This document shows positions 1-9,095 of a stretch of 64,000 nt of DNA, piece after piece (position 1 is the first letter of the stretch; each line of letters begins with the position of its first letter). Below the pieces are notes generated by a model. The model saw nothing but the letters and a program-made list of their open reading frames with translations, had not been told where the DNA came from and made no database searches. The DNA comes from Robbsia sp. KACC 23696 (GTDB taxonomy: Bacteria > Pseudomonadota > Gammaproteobacteria > Burkholderiales > Burkholderiaceae), in contig NZ_CP156627.1 in NCBI RefSeq assembly GCF_039852015.1, positions 62,001 to 126,000 on the forward strand. Reading direction: 5' to 3'. A program made the position numbers and the translations under genes.

Positions 1-2561
1 AATACATGCATCGTCTCGGTCCCGTACGGCGTGATGTCGTACGCCGCGCCGGCAGCCATCAGCGCTTCCCAGACCGCACGGCCCACATTGGCCGGCACGT
101 TGATCTCGTACGCCAGCTCGCCGGAGAAGCTGATCCGCATGACGCGCGACGCCGCGCCGGCCACCGTGCCGTTGCGATAACTCATAAACGGAAACGCCGC
201 ATTGGCAAAGTCGATATCGCTACAGACCTTCTGCAAGACCTTTCGACTATTCGGCCCAACCACCGCGAACGTGGCCCAATGATCCGTCACCGATGCCAGC
301 CGCACCTTCAAATGCGGCCATTCGGTCTGCAGCCATCGCTCCATCCATGTCAGCACGCGCGCGGCGCCGCCCGTCGTCGTCGTCATCATGTAATGCTGCT
401 CGGCGAGACGCACGGTGACGCCGTCGTCGAAGACCATGCCGTTCTCATCGAGCATCAGGCCATAGCGGCATTTGCCGATTTCGAGCTTGCTCCACGGATT
501 GGTATAGACCCAGTTCAGCAACGTGGCGGCATCCGGGCCTTGGATATCGATCTTGCCGAGCGTCGAGGCGTCGAGAATGCCGACACTGCCGCGTACGGCC
601 AGGGACTCCCGTTGAACCGCCGCATGCATCGACTCGCCATTGCGCGGGAAGTACCAGGGACGCTTCCAATTACCGACGTCCTCGAAGGCGGCGCCCGCTT
701 CCACATGCCATTCATGCACGGCCGTTTTTCGGATCGGATCGAAGAAATCACCGTGCTCGCGACCGCTGATCGCGCCGAACGTCACCGGCGTGTAATTCGG
801 CCGGAACGTCGTCGTGCCGGTTTCGGCAATGGTCTTTCCCAGCGCCGAGGCCAGGATCGCCATGCCGTTGATATTGCCCAGTTTGCCTTGATCGGTGCCG
901 AAACCCATCGCCGTATAGCGCTTCACGTGTTCGACCGATTCGAAGCCTTCGCGTGCCGCGAGGAAGATGTCGGCAGCGGCCACATCGTTCTGAAAATCGA
1001 TGAATTGCTTCGGCCCACGGGTCGCCAGCGTCCGATCGCCGACCAGCCATAGGGGCAAACTTGCCGCGTCGGCACGCGCGTCCACGTGCGGCACGCGCGG
1101 GATGACGCCGTCGAAGCCCGCCGCCCGCGCTGCCGCGACACCGGCGTGCAGCGCCAAGGGCATGCTGTGCGCAAGCCTGAAATCACCGGCGCACGCGCCG
1201 ATGCTGACCTCCGGCTGAACGCTGACGCCCGGCACAAAGCACGCGGCGGCCTCATCCCATCGCGCCTTGCCGCCGGACTGGGCGAACAGATGCAGGATTG
1301 GCGACCAGCCGCCGGACATCGCGAGTAGGTCACAGTGCAGCGTGCTTTGCTGCGTTCCCAAAACGCCGCCGTTATACGGCACGATTTCGACGGCGGCGAT
1401 GCGCGTGCTCCCCCGCGCCGCCTTGACGACGCTATTGTGGCGAATCTCGATATCGCGGGCACGGCATTGTGCCGGTAGCGCGCCGCCCGACTGCGTGCCA
1501 CGCGGATCGACGACGATCACTTGTGCGCCGGCATCGCGCAAATCGAGCGCGGCTTGATACCCGTCGTCGTTGTTCGTGAACACGACGGCATTGCGTCCCG
1601 GCAACACGCCATAGCGACGGAGATAGGTCGATACCGCCGACGCCAGCATCACACCCGGCAGATCGTTGTTGCCGAATACGAGCGGACGTTCCTGCGCCCC
1701 GGTCGCCAGTACCACCCGCTTCGCGCGAATCTTCCACAGCAGCTCTCGCGACCCCTTGCGCGCGGCTAGCGGCAAATGGTCGGTCAGGCGCTGCGCCACC
1801 GTCAGGAGGTTGTGATCCTGATAACCGAAGACGGTCGAACGCGACAGGATGCGCACCTCGGGCATGGCGCGCAACGCCGCTTCGGTCGCGCCGACCCAGG
1901 CCATCGCGGGTTCGCCATCGATACGTACTGGGTGATGCAGCAAAGCGCCACCGAGTTCGGGCTGATCGTCGACCAGGATCACGCGCGCGCCGGAAGCGCC
2001 CGCAGCCAATGCCGCGGCCAAGCCGTTCGGACCGCCGCCGACGATCAGGACATCGCAATGCGCGAAGCATTTGTCGTAGCGGTCGGCATCGGGTTGCGTG
2101 GGGGCCGTTCCCAGGCCGGCCGCATCGCGGATCAGCTCCTCATACTTCGGCCAGAAACGGCGTGGCCACATAAACGTCTTGTAATAAAAGCCGGCCGGAA
2201 TGAAACGCGCGATTTTCTGGTTGATCGCCAGTCGATCTTTTTCGAGACTCGGCCGCGCGTTGACGCTGGATGCCACCAGCCCATCATAGAGCGCAATCTC
2301 GGTTGCGCGCGCATTGGGGACCGTATGAGCGCCCGTCTCCAGTTGCACGACCGCATTCGGCTCGGCCACATCGGCCGTGACGATGCCGCGCGGGCGGTGA
2401 TATTTCCAGCTGCGCGCGACGAAGTGCACGCCATTGGCCAGCAGCGCCGATGCCAGCGTATCGCCCTGATAGCCTTGGTAACGCCGTCCGTTGAACGTAA
2501 AAGTCAGCGGCTTCGTGCGATCGATGCGACCGCCAGCCGAAAGTCGATCCGCTTGGCTCAT
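1..2561 (-). CDS. soxA: Sarcosine oxidase, alpha subunit (partial, C-terminus outside window)
   Basis: Large subunit of heterotetrameric sarcosine oxidase, which oxidises sarcosine to glycine and formaldehyde (captured on tetrahydrofolate). About 853 residues are visible of roughly 1000 expected; the open frame runs off the left edge without a stop. The N-terminus is a ferredoxin-like region (FTFNGRRYQGYQGDTLASAL, residues 21-40), followed by a dinucleotide-binding VGGGPNG motif near residue 170 and, from about residue 615, an aminomethyltransferase (GcvT)-like folate domain. The ATG at 2561 overlaps the soxD stop (ATGA), so the two are translationally coupled. A soxG gene would be expected next, outside the window. 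Assignment is firm from family features and order B-D-A. Confidence 0.93.
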   Translation of the reverse strand, partial: MSQADRLSAGGRIDRTKPLTFTFNGRRYQGYQGDTLASALLANGVHFVARSWKYHRPRGIVTADVAEPNAVVQLETGAHTVPNARATEIALYDGLVASSVNARPSLEKDRLAINQKIARFIPAGFYYKTFMWPRRFWPKYEELIRDAAGLGTAPTQPDADRYDKCFAHCDVLIVGGGPNGLAAALAAGASGARVILVDDQPELGGALLHHPVRIDGEPAMAWVGATEAALRAMPEVRILSRSTVFGYQDHNLLTVAQRLTDHLPLAARKGSRELLWKIRAKRVVLATGAQERPLVFGNNDLPGVMLASAVSTYLRRYGVLPGRNAVVFTNNDDGYQAALDLRDAGAQVIVVDPRGTQSGGALPAQCRARDIEIRHNSVVKAARGSTRIAAVEIVPYNGGVLGTQQSTLHCDLLAMSGGWSPILHLFAQSGGKARWDEAAACFVPGVSVQPEVSIGACAGDFRLAHSMPLALHAGVAAARAAGFDGVIPRVPHVDARADAASLPLWLVGDRTLATRGPKQFIDFQNDVAAADIFLAAREGFESVEHVKRYTAMGFGTDQGKLGNINGMAILASALGKTIAETGTTTFRPNYTPVTFGAISGREHGDFFDPIRKTAVHEWHVEAGAAFEDVGNWKRPWYFPRNGESMHAAVQRESLAVRGSVGILDASTLGKIDIQGPDAATLLNWVYTNPWSKLEIGKCRYGLMLDENGMVFDDGVTVRLAEQHYMMTTTTGGAARVLTWMERWLQTEWPHLKVRLASVTDHWATFAVVGPNSRKVLQKVCSDIDFANAAFPFMSYRNGTVAGAASRVMRISFSGELAYEINVPANVGRAVWEALMAAGAAYDITPYGTETMHV

Positions 2562-2896
2562 GATTCGCTTCCTTGTTGTTGCTGGGATGCGGCAGGCAGC
2601 GCCGTCGAATGCGACGCGTGTTGGCTGTCGACCAGGGGACTGTCGAACAAGGCGTATTTTTGGAACACATAGCTAACCGTATCGCGCTCGGCCTTGAACC
2701 AACGCCGGCAGCCCTGTGCATGCAACCATTGTTCGCGGTGCAGTCCCCGCGTGTTCTGCCGCATGAACAGATAGTCGCCCCACTCACGGTCCGACATCGT
2801 TTCGCCTTCCAGGGGACGTGCGATATCGGCCTCGCCACCGCAGGTAAATTCGCTTTCGGCACGTGGCCCGCACCAGGGACATTCGATCAACAACAT
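2558..2896 (-). CDS. soxD: Sarcosine oxidase, delta subunit
   Basis: Small zinc-binding subunit (112 aa) of heterotetrameric sarcosine oxidase. It starts MLLIECPWCG; Cys6, Cys9, His59 and Cys63 fall exactly at the positions known as zinc ligands in the family. The ATG at 2896 was chosen because GGAGGAG lies just upstream and because the family begins this way; the open frame continues upstream but has no relatives there. The gene lies 65 bases after soxB and overlaps soxA by four bases, as in the usual soxBDAG operon. Confidence 0.93.
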   Translation of the reverse strand: MLLIECPWCGPRAESEFTCGGEADIARPLEGETMSDREWGDYLFMRQNTRGLHREQWLHAQGCRRWFKAERDTVSYVFQKYALFDSPLVDSQHASHSTALPAASQQQQGSES

Positions 2897-2961
2897 GATG
2901 CTTCTCCTCCATTCCTGGGTCGCCGGATGGACCGGCAAGCGACAGCCATGCTGACAACGCC

Positions 2962-4206
2962 TCAATGCGCGACGGCGGCCGCGCCGTGTTCGTCGATCAG
3001 ATGCCCGGTGTAGAAGCGATCCAATGAGAACGGCGCATTCAACGGATGCGGCTGATCCTGCGCGATCGTGTGCGCATAGACCCAACCGGAACCGGGGGTA
3101 GCCTTGAAGCCGCCGGTACCCCAACCGCAGTTGAAATACAGGCCCTTGACGTCGGTCTTGCTGATGATCGGGCAGGCGTCCGGGGTCACGTCGACAATGC
3201 CGCCCCACTGCCGGTTCATTCGCACCCGAGACAAGGTGGGGAACATCTCGACGATCGCTTCCAGCGTGCTTTCGATGACATTGAAACTGCCGCGCTGGCC
3301 ATAACCGGTGTATTGATCGACACCGGCGCCGATGACCAGATCGCCCTTGTCGGATTGACTGATATAGGCATGTACCGCATTGGACATCACCACGGTATTG
3401 ATGATCGGTTTGATCGGCTCGGAAACCAGGGCCTGCAACGGATGGCTTTCGAGCGGGAGACGCACGCCCGCCATATCCGCAAGCGTGCTGGTATTGCCGG
3501 CGGCGCAGATGGCCACTTTCTTCGCGCTGATCAGTCCTTTCGTCGTCTCGACGCCGGTTACTTGCGTGCCGTCCCGGCGGATGCCAATCACCTGGCAGTT
3601 CTGGATGATGTCGACGCCGGCCTGGTCCGCGCCGCGTGCAAAACCCCAGGCCACCGCGTCATGGCGTGCGACGCCGCCGCGCCGCTGGATCGATGCGCCC
3701 AGCACCGGATAACGGCTGTTCAGATTGATCGTCGGCTCGATCTCCTTGATCTGCTCCGGCGTCAGGTATTCCGCATCCACCCCGTTGAGCCGATTGGCAT
3801 TGACCCGCCGCTCCGTGTCTCGAATATCCTGTAGCGTATGCGCCAGATTCAGCACGCCGCGCTGACTGAACATCACGTTGTAGTTCAGGTCCTGAGACAG
3901 CCCCTCCCACAAGGTCATCGCTTTCTCGTACAGCGCGGCCGATTCGTCCCAGAGATAGTTCGAGCGCACGATGGTCGTGTTACGCGCGGTGTTGCCGCCG
4001 CCAATCCAGCCTTTCTCCAGGATCGCGACATTGCGCACGCCTTGCACGGTCGCCAGATAATAGGCGGTGGCCAGGCCGTGGCCGCCGCCGCCGACGATGA
4101 CGACGTCGTAGGCCTTTTTAGGCTCGGGGCTCTTCCACTGGCGTTCCCAATTTTCGTTATAGGACATGCCATTGCGCAGCAGGCTGAAAATCGAGTAGCG
4201 GCTCAT
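2962..4206 (-). CDS. soxB: Sarcosine oxidase, beta subunit
   Basis: FAD- and FMN-binding catalytic subunit (414 aa, full family length). The N-terminal dinucleotide fold is [17 protein letters not shown] at about residues 36-52. The segment [14 protein letters not shown] contains His182, which by family comparison corresponds to the histidine that carries covalent FMN. The C-terminus has [17 protein letters not shown], typical of the DAO-fold oxidases. First gene of the visible sox operon, transcribed leftward and divergent from the GlxA-type regulator at 4414. The 207-base divergent gap presumably carries the sox promoter. Confidence 0.95.
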   Translation of the reverse strand: MSRYSIFSLLRNGMSYNENWERQWKSPEPKKAYDVVIVGGGGHGLATAYYLATVQGVRNVAILEKGWIGGGNTARNTTIVRSNYLWDESAALYEKAMTLWEGLSQDLNYNVMFSQRGVLNLAHTLQDIRDTERRVNANRLNGVDAEYLTPEQIKEIEPTINLNSRYPVLGASIQRRGGVARHDAVAWGFARGADQAGVDIIQNCQVIGIRRDGTQVTGVETTKGLISAKKVAICAAGNTSTLADMAGVRLPLESHPLQALVSEPIKPIINTVVMSNAVHAYISQSDKGDLVIGAGVDQYTGYGQRGSFNVIESTLEAIVEMFPTLSRVRMNRQWGGIVDVTPDACPIISKTDVKGLYFNCGWGTGGFKATPGSGWVYAHTIAQDQPHPLNAPFSLDRFYTGHLIDEHGAAAVAH

Positions 4207-4413
4207 GGCCTGACTCCTTCAAAGCGGGGGATTCATCGGCACGGTCCGATTGCCGCAATCGACGCCGTTGCCGGCCCAGATGGCACATCCGGCACCCTGG
4301 CCATTTGATCCTGACGGAAATGTCAGCGATAGAACGAATCTGCCATCGGCGTGGGACGGCAGCGGCATCGGCGAATATTGGGTTTGCCCAGGCACAGTGC
4401 TATCCTTGTGGCC

Positions 4414-5598
4414 ATGAAATCCTCGCCCGCCCACTCCGCCGATGGCGCCGGCAAAGACCGCATCCGTTTCGGCATCGTTCTGCTGCCGAATTTCACGCTG
4501 ACGGCCTTTTCCGGTTTCGTCGATCTGCTCCGCCTGTCGGCCGACGACGGCGACTTCAGCAAGCCGGTGCGGTGCACGTGGACGGTCGTCGGCGAGACGC
4601 TTGCGCCGGTACGCGCCAGTTGCGGCATCCAGATTTCGCCCTGGGTCACGTACGAGGATTGCCAAGCCGGCGATGCGGCGGAATCGTTCGACTATGTCGT
4701 CATCGTCGGCGGGCTGTTGCACTCGGGGCCCGCCACCGGCGATGCCACGCTGCAATTCATCCGTGCCGCCGCCGCGCGCGACGCCACCTTGGTCGGGCTC
4801 TGTACCGGCGTCTTTTCGCTGATGCGTGCCGGCGTGTTGAATGGCTATCGCGTCTGCGTCAGTTGGTTCCATTATTGGGATTTCATCGAACGCTTTCCGG
4901 AGGCCGACGAGAAGCGCCTGGTCGCGGACCGCCTTTTCGTCATCGACCATCGTCGTATCACCTGCTCGGGCGGACGGGCGTCGATCGATGTCGCCGCCGC
5001 CATCCTGCTGCGCCATTTCGAGACATCGACGGTACAGAAGGCACTGCGCATCCTGCTCGTCGACGATATCCAGAACGGCAATGCGCCCCAACCGCATCCC
5101 CCCGGCCTCGCACCGGCAACGCACCCGAAGGTCAAGCGCGCAATCCTGTTGATGGAGCAGCACGTCGGCCGCTCGCTGTCGCTCGATGCGCTGGCGCAGA
5201 AGCTCGACCTGTCCACGCGACAACTGGAACGCCTTTTCAAGACGGAGACCGGCACGGCGCCGCAGGCTTACGCCAAGCAGATCCGCCTGCGCACGGCCGC
5301 CTGGTTATTGAACAGTTCCGACAAGACCGTTGCCGATATCGCATCGAGTTGCGGGTTTTCCGATGCCTCGCATCTGGGACGGGAGTTCCGCAAGCAATTC
5401 GGCATGCCGCCGGTGATGTATCGGGAACAGCGCGGAAAAGCGGGACTCGCAGCCCACGCCACGCCGGCCGTCGGCACCGCGATCGACGCGCTGGGCGCCG
5501 ACCCTGCGTCGGGAACAAACAGCGACGGGCATATCGATCGACGCGACGACACGGCGCGCCTCGATGAAACCTTTCCGGGACGCGCGCGGGCAATGTGA
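4414..5598 (+). CDS. GlxA-family AraC-type transcriptional regulator
   Basis: 394-aa regulator with an N-terminal DJ-1/PfpI-like domain (IRFGIVLLPNFTLTAFSGF near residue 17; GLCTGVFSLMRAG near residue 128) and a C-terminal AraC-type double helix-turn-helix (LSLDALAQKLDLSTRQLERL near residue 252, and the second helix pair around IASSCGFSDASHLGREF). GlxA-like proteins next to soxBDAG commonly control glycine betaine, dimethylglycine or sarcosine catabolism (GbdR and SouR types), which is the likely role here. The start at 4414 (MKSSPAHSADG) was preferred to the upstream in-frame start at 4351 because family similarity begins just after it. Confidence 0.85.
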   Translation: MKSSPAHSADGAGKDRIRFGIVLLPNFTLTAFSGFVDLLRLSADDGDFSKPVRCTWTVVGETLAPVRASCGIQISPWVTYEDCQAGDAAESFDYVVIVGGLLHSGPATGDATLQFIRAAAARDATLVGLCTGVFSLMRAGVLNGYRVCVSWFHYWDFIERFPEADEKRLVADRLFVIDHRRITCSGGRASIDVAAAILLRHFETSTVQKALRILLVDDIQNGNAPQPHPPGLAPATHPKVKRAILLMEQHVGRSLSLDALAQKLDLSTRQLERLFKTETGTAPQAYAKQIRLRTAAWLLNSSDKTVADIASSCGFSDASHLGREFRKQFGMPPVMYREQRGKAGLAAHATPAVGTAIDALGADPASGTNSDGHIDRRDDTARLDETFPGRARAM

Positions 5599-5613
5599 CG
5601 GCCACAACGCCGC

Positions 5614-5644
5614 TTGTCGGTGTCGTTGTCGGTGTCGTTGTCGG
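5614..5644. repeat. Short tandem repeat, 12-base unit
   Basis: Two full copies plus a partial third copy of TTGTCGGTGTCG lie in the 97-base gap between two convergent regulator genes. Probably a slippage-generated microsatellite; no function is suggested by the sequence. Confidence 0.6.
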
Positions 5645-5695
5645 AGCCGCTGTCGGGGCGGTGCTGGCGCTTTCGTGCGGCACGCGCCAGGTGCG

Positions 5696-6661
5696 TCAAC
5701 CATGCCGCTCACTGCTGGGGGCATGGCCGAATTGCAGGCGATAGGCTTTGCTGAAATGCGCCGGCGAATGGAAACCGCAGCGCGCGGTAATACGGGCGAC
5801 CGATGCATCGGAGTTGCGCAGCAGATCCCGTGCGCGACGGAGTCGCATCGACAGGTAGTAGTGCGTCGGCGTCACATTCAGGAAGCGCTTGAACATGCGC
5901 TGCAGATGCCGCTGCGACAGCGATACGAGCCGCGCCAACTCATCCAGCGACAACGGCTCTTCGATATTCGCCTCCATCAAGCGCACCGCTTCGATTAATT
6001 CCTGCCGTGAGAAGCCAACGCGCGCATCGACCGGGATCGGCTGAAAGTCGCTCGAGCCCCGAATACGCTCGACGATGAATTGCTCCGAGATCTGGGCAGC
6101 ATGCGCCTGCCCGAGCCGCATGGCCACCAACGTCAGCATCAGATCCAACGGCGCCGTGCCGCCAGTGCAGGTCAGGCGGGTGCGATCGATCACGAACAAC
6201 TCGTCGGCAAAATGCACGTCCGGATAGTCCGCATGCAACGGCGACATGTCTTCCCAGTGAATCGTGCACTGGAAGCCATCGAGCAGATTCGCGGCGAGCA
6301 AGGCATACGCACCGGTGCAGATACCGCCCAAGGGCACGTTCTGCGCATCGACCTTTCGCAGCAATGCAATAAGCTGCGCATCGACGTAGTCCCGCACCTG
6401 CCATCCGGCACAGGCGAGCAGCACATCCGGCATGCCGCTTTGCGCCAATGTCTGCGTCGGCTTGACCGTCAAGCCATTGCTCGCCTGGACGGGCCGGCCA
6501 TCCGGCGTGATCACCGACCACCGATAGTGCTCGGTGCGTCCGACATAGTTCGCCATGCGCAGCACCTCGACGGCACTGGTGAAGGCGATCATCGAGTAAT
6601 TCGGCAAGGTCAGAAAGCCGATGTGCGCGATCGACGACATCAGCGCGCTCTCACGCTTCAT
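5696..6661 (-). CDS. GlxA-family AraC-type regulator, GbdR-like
   Basis: 321-aa regulator: N-terminal DJ-1/PfpI-like domain (HIGFLTLPNYSMIAFTSAVE near residue 13; GGICTGAYALLAANLL near residue 112) and C-terminal AraC HTH (LSLDELARLVSLSQRHLQRM near residue 237). Proteins of this shape include GbdR, the activator of glycine betaine and dimethylglycine catabolism. It begins only 6 bases after the ABC permease stop at 6668, so it is probably cotranscribed with that quaternary-amine transporter. An alternative start at 6640 (MSSIAHIG) is possible. It is convergent with the other GlxA-type gene at 4414. Confidence 0.85.
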   Translation of the reverse strand: MKRESALMSSIAHIGFLTLPNYSMIAFTSAVEVLRMANYVGRTEHYRWSVITPDGRPVQASNGLTVKPTQTLAQSGMPDVLLACAGWQVRDYVDAQLIALLRKVDAQNVPLGGICTGAYALLAANLLDGFQCTIHWEDMSPLHADYPDVHFADELFVIDRTRLTCTGGTAPLDLMLTLVAMRLGQAHAAQISEQFIVERIRGSSDFQPIPVDARVGFSRQELIEAVRLMEANIEEPLSLDELARLVSLSQRHLQRMFKRFLNVTPTHYYLSMRLRRARDLLRNSDASVARITARCGFHSPAHFSKAYRLQFGHAPSSERHG

Positions 6662-6667
6662 GCAGCC

Positions 6668-7570
6668 TCAGCTTTGTTGCGTGGTGGGCGCGCGACCCAC
6701 CTTGAACAGCTGACGCAAGCCTGCGAACAACGGTGCGCGCACCGCGCCGGGACCGCGGCCGAAGCTTTCGGTGACGCGATCGAGGATGATCGCCAGCAGC
6801 ACGACGGCCAGGCCGCTTTCGAAGCCCAGCCCCACATCGAGGCGCTGAATCCCCGCCAGCACATCGTTGCCGAGCCCGCCGGCGCCGACCATCGACGCGA
6901 TGATCACCATCGATAAAGCCATCATGATGGTCTGATTGACGCCCGTCATGATCGACGGCAGCGCGTTGGGAAACTGAACCTTATATAGCAACTGCCACGG
7001 CGTGCAACCGAAGGCCTGCCCCGCCTCGACGATTTCGCGATTGACATGTCGGATCCCGAGCGCGGTCAGACGCACGGCGGGCGGCATCGCAAAAATCACC
7101 GTCGAAAAGATACCCGGCACCCGGCCCAGACCGAACAGCATGGCGGCCGGAATCAGATAGACGAATGCCGGCATCGTCTGCATCAGATCGAGCACCGGCC
7201 GCAACAGCGTTTCGACCAGGCGATTCTTCGCCATCCAGATGCCCAACGGGACGCCGATCAGCAAACTGAGCAAGGTCGACGTCAATGTCAGGCCAAGCGT
7301 GACGATCATCTGATCCCAAAATCCCGTGCCACCGATCAACAGCAAGGCCAGCAACGTAAACAAGGCGAAACGCCAGCCGACGCGCCACAGTCCGATCGAG
7401 ACGAAGATCGCGATCATCAACCACATCGGCACCGCTTGCAGCCCGTGCTCGACGCCGGAGGCGAACGCCTCGATGACTTTACCGAAGGCATCGAAGGCAG
7501 CGGCATCGTGTGTCAGCAGGTATTGGACGCCGTCATTGACCCAAGCGCCTAGGGGGATGCGTTCAGCCAT
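6668..7570 (-). CDS. Glycine betaine/choline-type ABC transporter permease (ProW/ChoW family)
   Basis: 300-aa inner-membrane permease with about six hydrophobic segments, starting with the one at residues 45-70 (VPMWLMIAIFVSIGLWRVGW). The permease signature EAGQAFGCTPWQLLYKVQFPNAL lies near residue 188. The length and the N-terminal segment before the first helix match ProW/ChoW of quaternary-amine importers. The start overlaps the ATPase stop by eight bases. Likely substrate is choline, betaine or a related methylamine, given the sox genes and GlxA regulators next door. No binding-protein gene is present in the window. Confidence 0.88.
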   Translation of the reverse strand: MAERIPLGAWVNDGVQYLLTHDAAAFDAFGKVIEAFASGVEHGLQAVPMWLMIAIFVSIGLWRVGWRFALFTLLALLLIGGTGFWDQMIVTLGLTLTSTLLSLLIGVPLGIWMAKNRLVETLLRPVLDLMQTMPAFVYLIPAAMLFGLGRVPGIFSTVIFAMPPAVRLTALGIRHVNREIVEAGQAFGCTPWQLLYKVQFPNALPSIMTGVNQTIMMALSMVIIASMVGAGGLGNDVLAGIQRLDVGLGFESGLAVVLLAIILDRVTESFGRGPGAVRAPLFAGLRQLFKVGRAPTTQQS

Positions 7571-8753
7571 GGGTGCCTCGATGTCGCGTCAGTGCCTGGA
7601 GCACATTGGTTTTATTGACGGAACCGCAGTAGATGCCGTCATCGTCGACGACCGGCAGCGGCGAGCGGCTCGACACCACGGATGAAACCACATGCGCCAA
7701 GGAGGCGTGCGTGTCGAGACAGTCGGTATGCAGCAATTCGGCCGAGGCCTGCCCGCTGTCGTCGCGACAGACGAAACCGCGGATACGATGATGCTGATCG
7801 AGAACGAAGGCGTAATCGGCGCTGCCGTTCAAGGTGTCCGCCACCGTGCTCACGGCGATGGGCGCGCTGGACGCCCCATCGACCCGAATCACCGGTACCG
7901 CATCCTGCTGCATCAGGTCGCCGGCAGTCAGATAGCGGCTCGTATCGATACCGTCGAAGAAGGCGCGCACATAGTCGTCCGCCGGGTGCGCGATGATGTC
8001 CTGCGGCGTGCCGATCTGCACGACCCGCCCGCCCTCCATGATGGCGATACGGCTGCCGATCCGCAGCGCCTCCTCGAGATCGTGCGAAACGAAGAGGATC
8101 GTGCGACGCTGCTCGCGCTGCAGATCGAGCAAGACGTCCTGCATTTCCTTGCGCTTCAACGGATCGAGTGCCGAAAACGCCTCGTCCATGATCATCAACG
8201 AGGGATTGACGGTCAGCGCGCGCGCCAGGCCGACGCGCTGCTGCATTCCCCCCGACAGCTGCGCCGGCAGCTTGTGGGCGAAGGCGGCAAGCCCCACCTG
8301 CGCCAGCACCGTCATCGCCCGTTTCTCACGCTCCTTGCGGCTCACGCCCGCGACCTCCAGGCCGAAGGCCGCATTCGACAACACCGAGCGCTGCGGCATC
8401 AACGCAAAGGATTGAAACACCATGCTCATATCGGTACGGCGCAAGGCGGTCAACTCGGACGCATGCGCGCGCGCCACATCGCGACCGTCGATCAGCACCT
8501 TGCCCGCGGACGGTTCGATCAGGCGATTGATCAGCCGGATCAGCGTCGATTTACCGGAGCCGGAGAGGCCCATCAGCACGAAGATCTCGCCTTCCTGCAC
8601 GTCGAAGGTCGCATTGTGGACGCCGACGATCTGCTCGGTGCGGCTGAATACCTCTTCCTTTGTCGCGCCGTTGGCCAGCATGTCGAGCGCAAGCTTCGGG
8701 TTATTCCCGAATACCTTGCACAGTCCCTCTACCACGACCTTCGGAGATGTCAT
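7563..8753 (-). CDS. Glycine betaine/choline-type ABC transporter ATPase (ProV/ChoV family) with CBS-type tail
   Basis: 396-aa cytoplasmic ATPase. Walker A GLSGSGKST at residues 62-70, ABC signature LSGGMQQRVG, Walker B LMIMDEAFSALDP, H-loop VSHDLEEAL. After the nucleotide-binding domain the last hundred or so residues form a CBS-like region (for example ADYAFVLDQHHRIRGFVCRD), as in osmolyte importers of the ProV type. The ATG at 8753 was preferred to the long upstream extension because AGGAGC lies before it and the family begins with MTSPKVVVEG-like sequence. Heads the operon ATPase-permease-GlxA regulator. Confidence 0.9.
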   Translation of the reverse strand: MTSPKVVVEGLCKVFGNNPKLALDMLANGATKEEVFSRTEQIVGVHNATFDVQEGEIFVLMGLSGSGKSTLIRLINRLIEPSAGKVLIDGRDVARAHASELTALRRTDMSMVFQSFALMPQRSVLSNAAFGLEVAGVSRKEREKRAMTVLAQVGLAAFAHKLPAQLSGGMQQRVGLARALTVNPSLMIMDEAFSALDPLKRKEMQDVLLDLQREQRRTILFVSHDLEEALRIGSRIAIMEGGRVVQIGTPQDIIAHPADDYVRAFFDGIDTSRYLTAGDLMQQDAVPVIRVDGASSAPIAVSTVADTLNGSADYAFVLDQHHRIRGFVCRDDSGQASAELLHTDCLDTHASLAHVVSSVVSSRSPLPVVDDDGIYCGSVNKTNVLQALTRHRGTHG

Positions 8754-9095
8754 CGCCTGTGCTCCTGACGTGCCGGACCGCGTCCGCGCTGTGCCTCCAT
8801 AGTTCCCAGCCAAAAGTGCCGCGAACCGCCTAATTGCGACAAACTCATGTGGAAAAACGACACGCGGCGTCCTAAAAAGGCTTATCGGGCCCATTATCTA
8901 TCTGATAAATAACACTTTTGAGATACCTAACGTGTCGATCCGGGCGCGCACCGCGCACCCTCCCCGTCAGGCTCGGCGCGCTCCCCGCGCGCACGCCGAG
9001 AGCGCCGGACGCGCATAACGATCGATGAAATGCTTCGTTATCGGCGCGGCAAGCGACAACTACACTCTGTCGATCATTGTTATCGGGAGCCCGTC
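8754..9095. promoter_or_regulatory. Divergent intergenic region between ABC ATPase and NtaA-type monooxygenase
   Basis: 342 bases without a gene. The central part (about 8885-8935) is AT-rich and contains an inverted repeat TTATC-N5-GATAA at 8894-8908, a good candidate for an activator or repressor site serving one or both divergent transcripts. Further right, at 8972-9000, a GC-rich inverted repeat CTCGGCG...CGCCGAG could form a hairpin. No coding potential seen. Confidence 0.5.

Noticed and set aside
6-1052. Long plus-strand open frame (348 codons)
   Set aside because: Antisense shadow of soxA; no protein family recognisable and the minus-strand frame is a clear sarcosine oxidase alpha subunit.
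4305-5567. 420-codon plus-strand frame overlapping the first GlxA-type regulator
   Set aside because: Arginine-rich out-of-frame shadow; the regulator frame at 4414-5598 has conserved domains.
5614-5644. Possible CRISPR-like repeat
   Set aside because: Only a 12-base tandem unit without spacers; a simple microsatellite.
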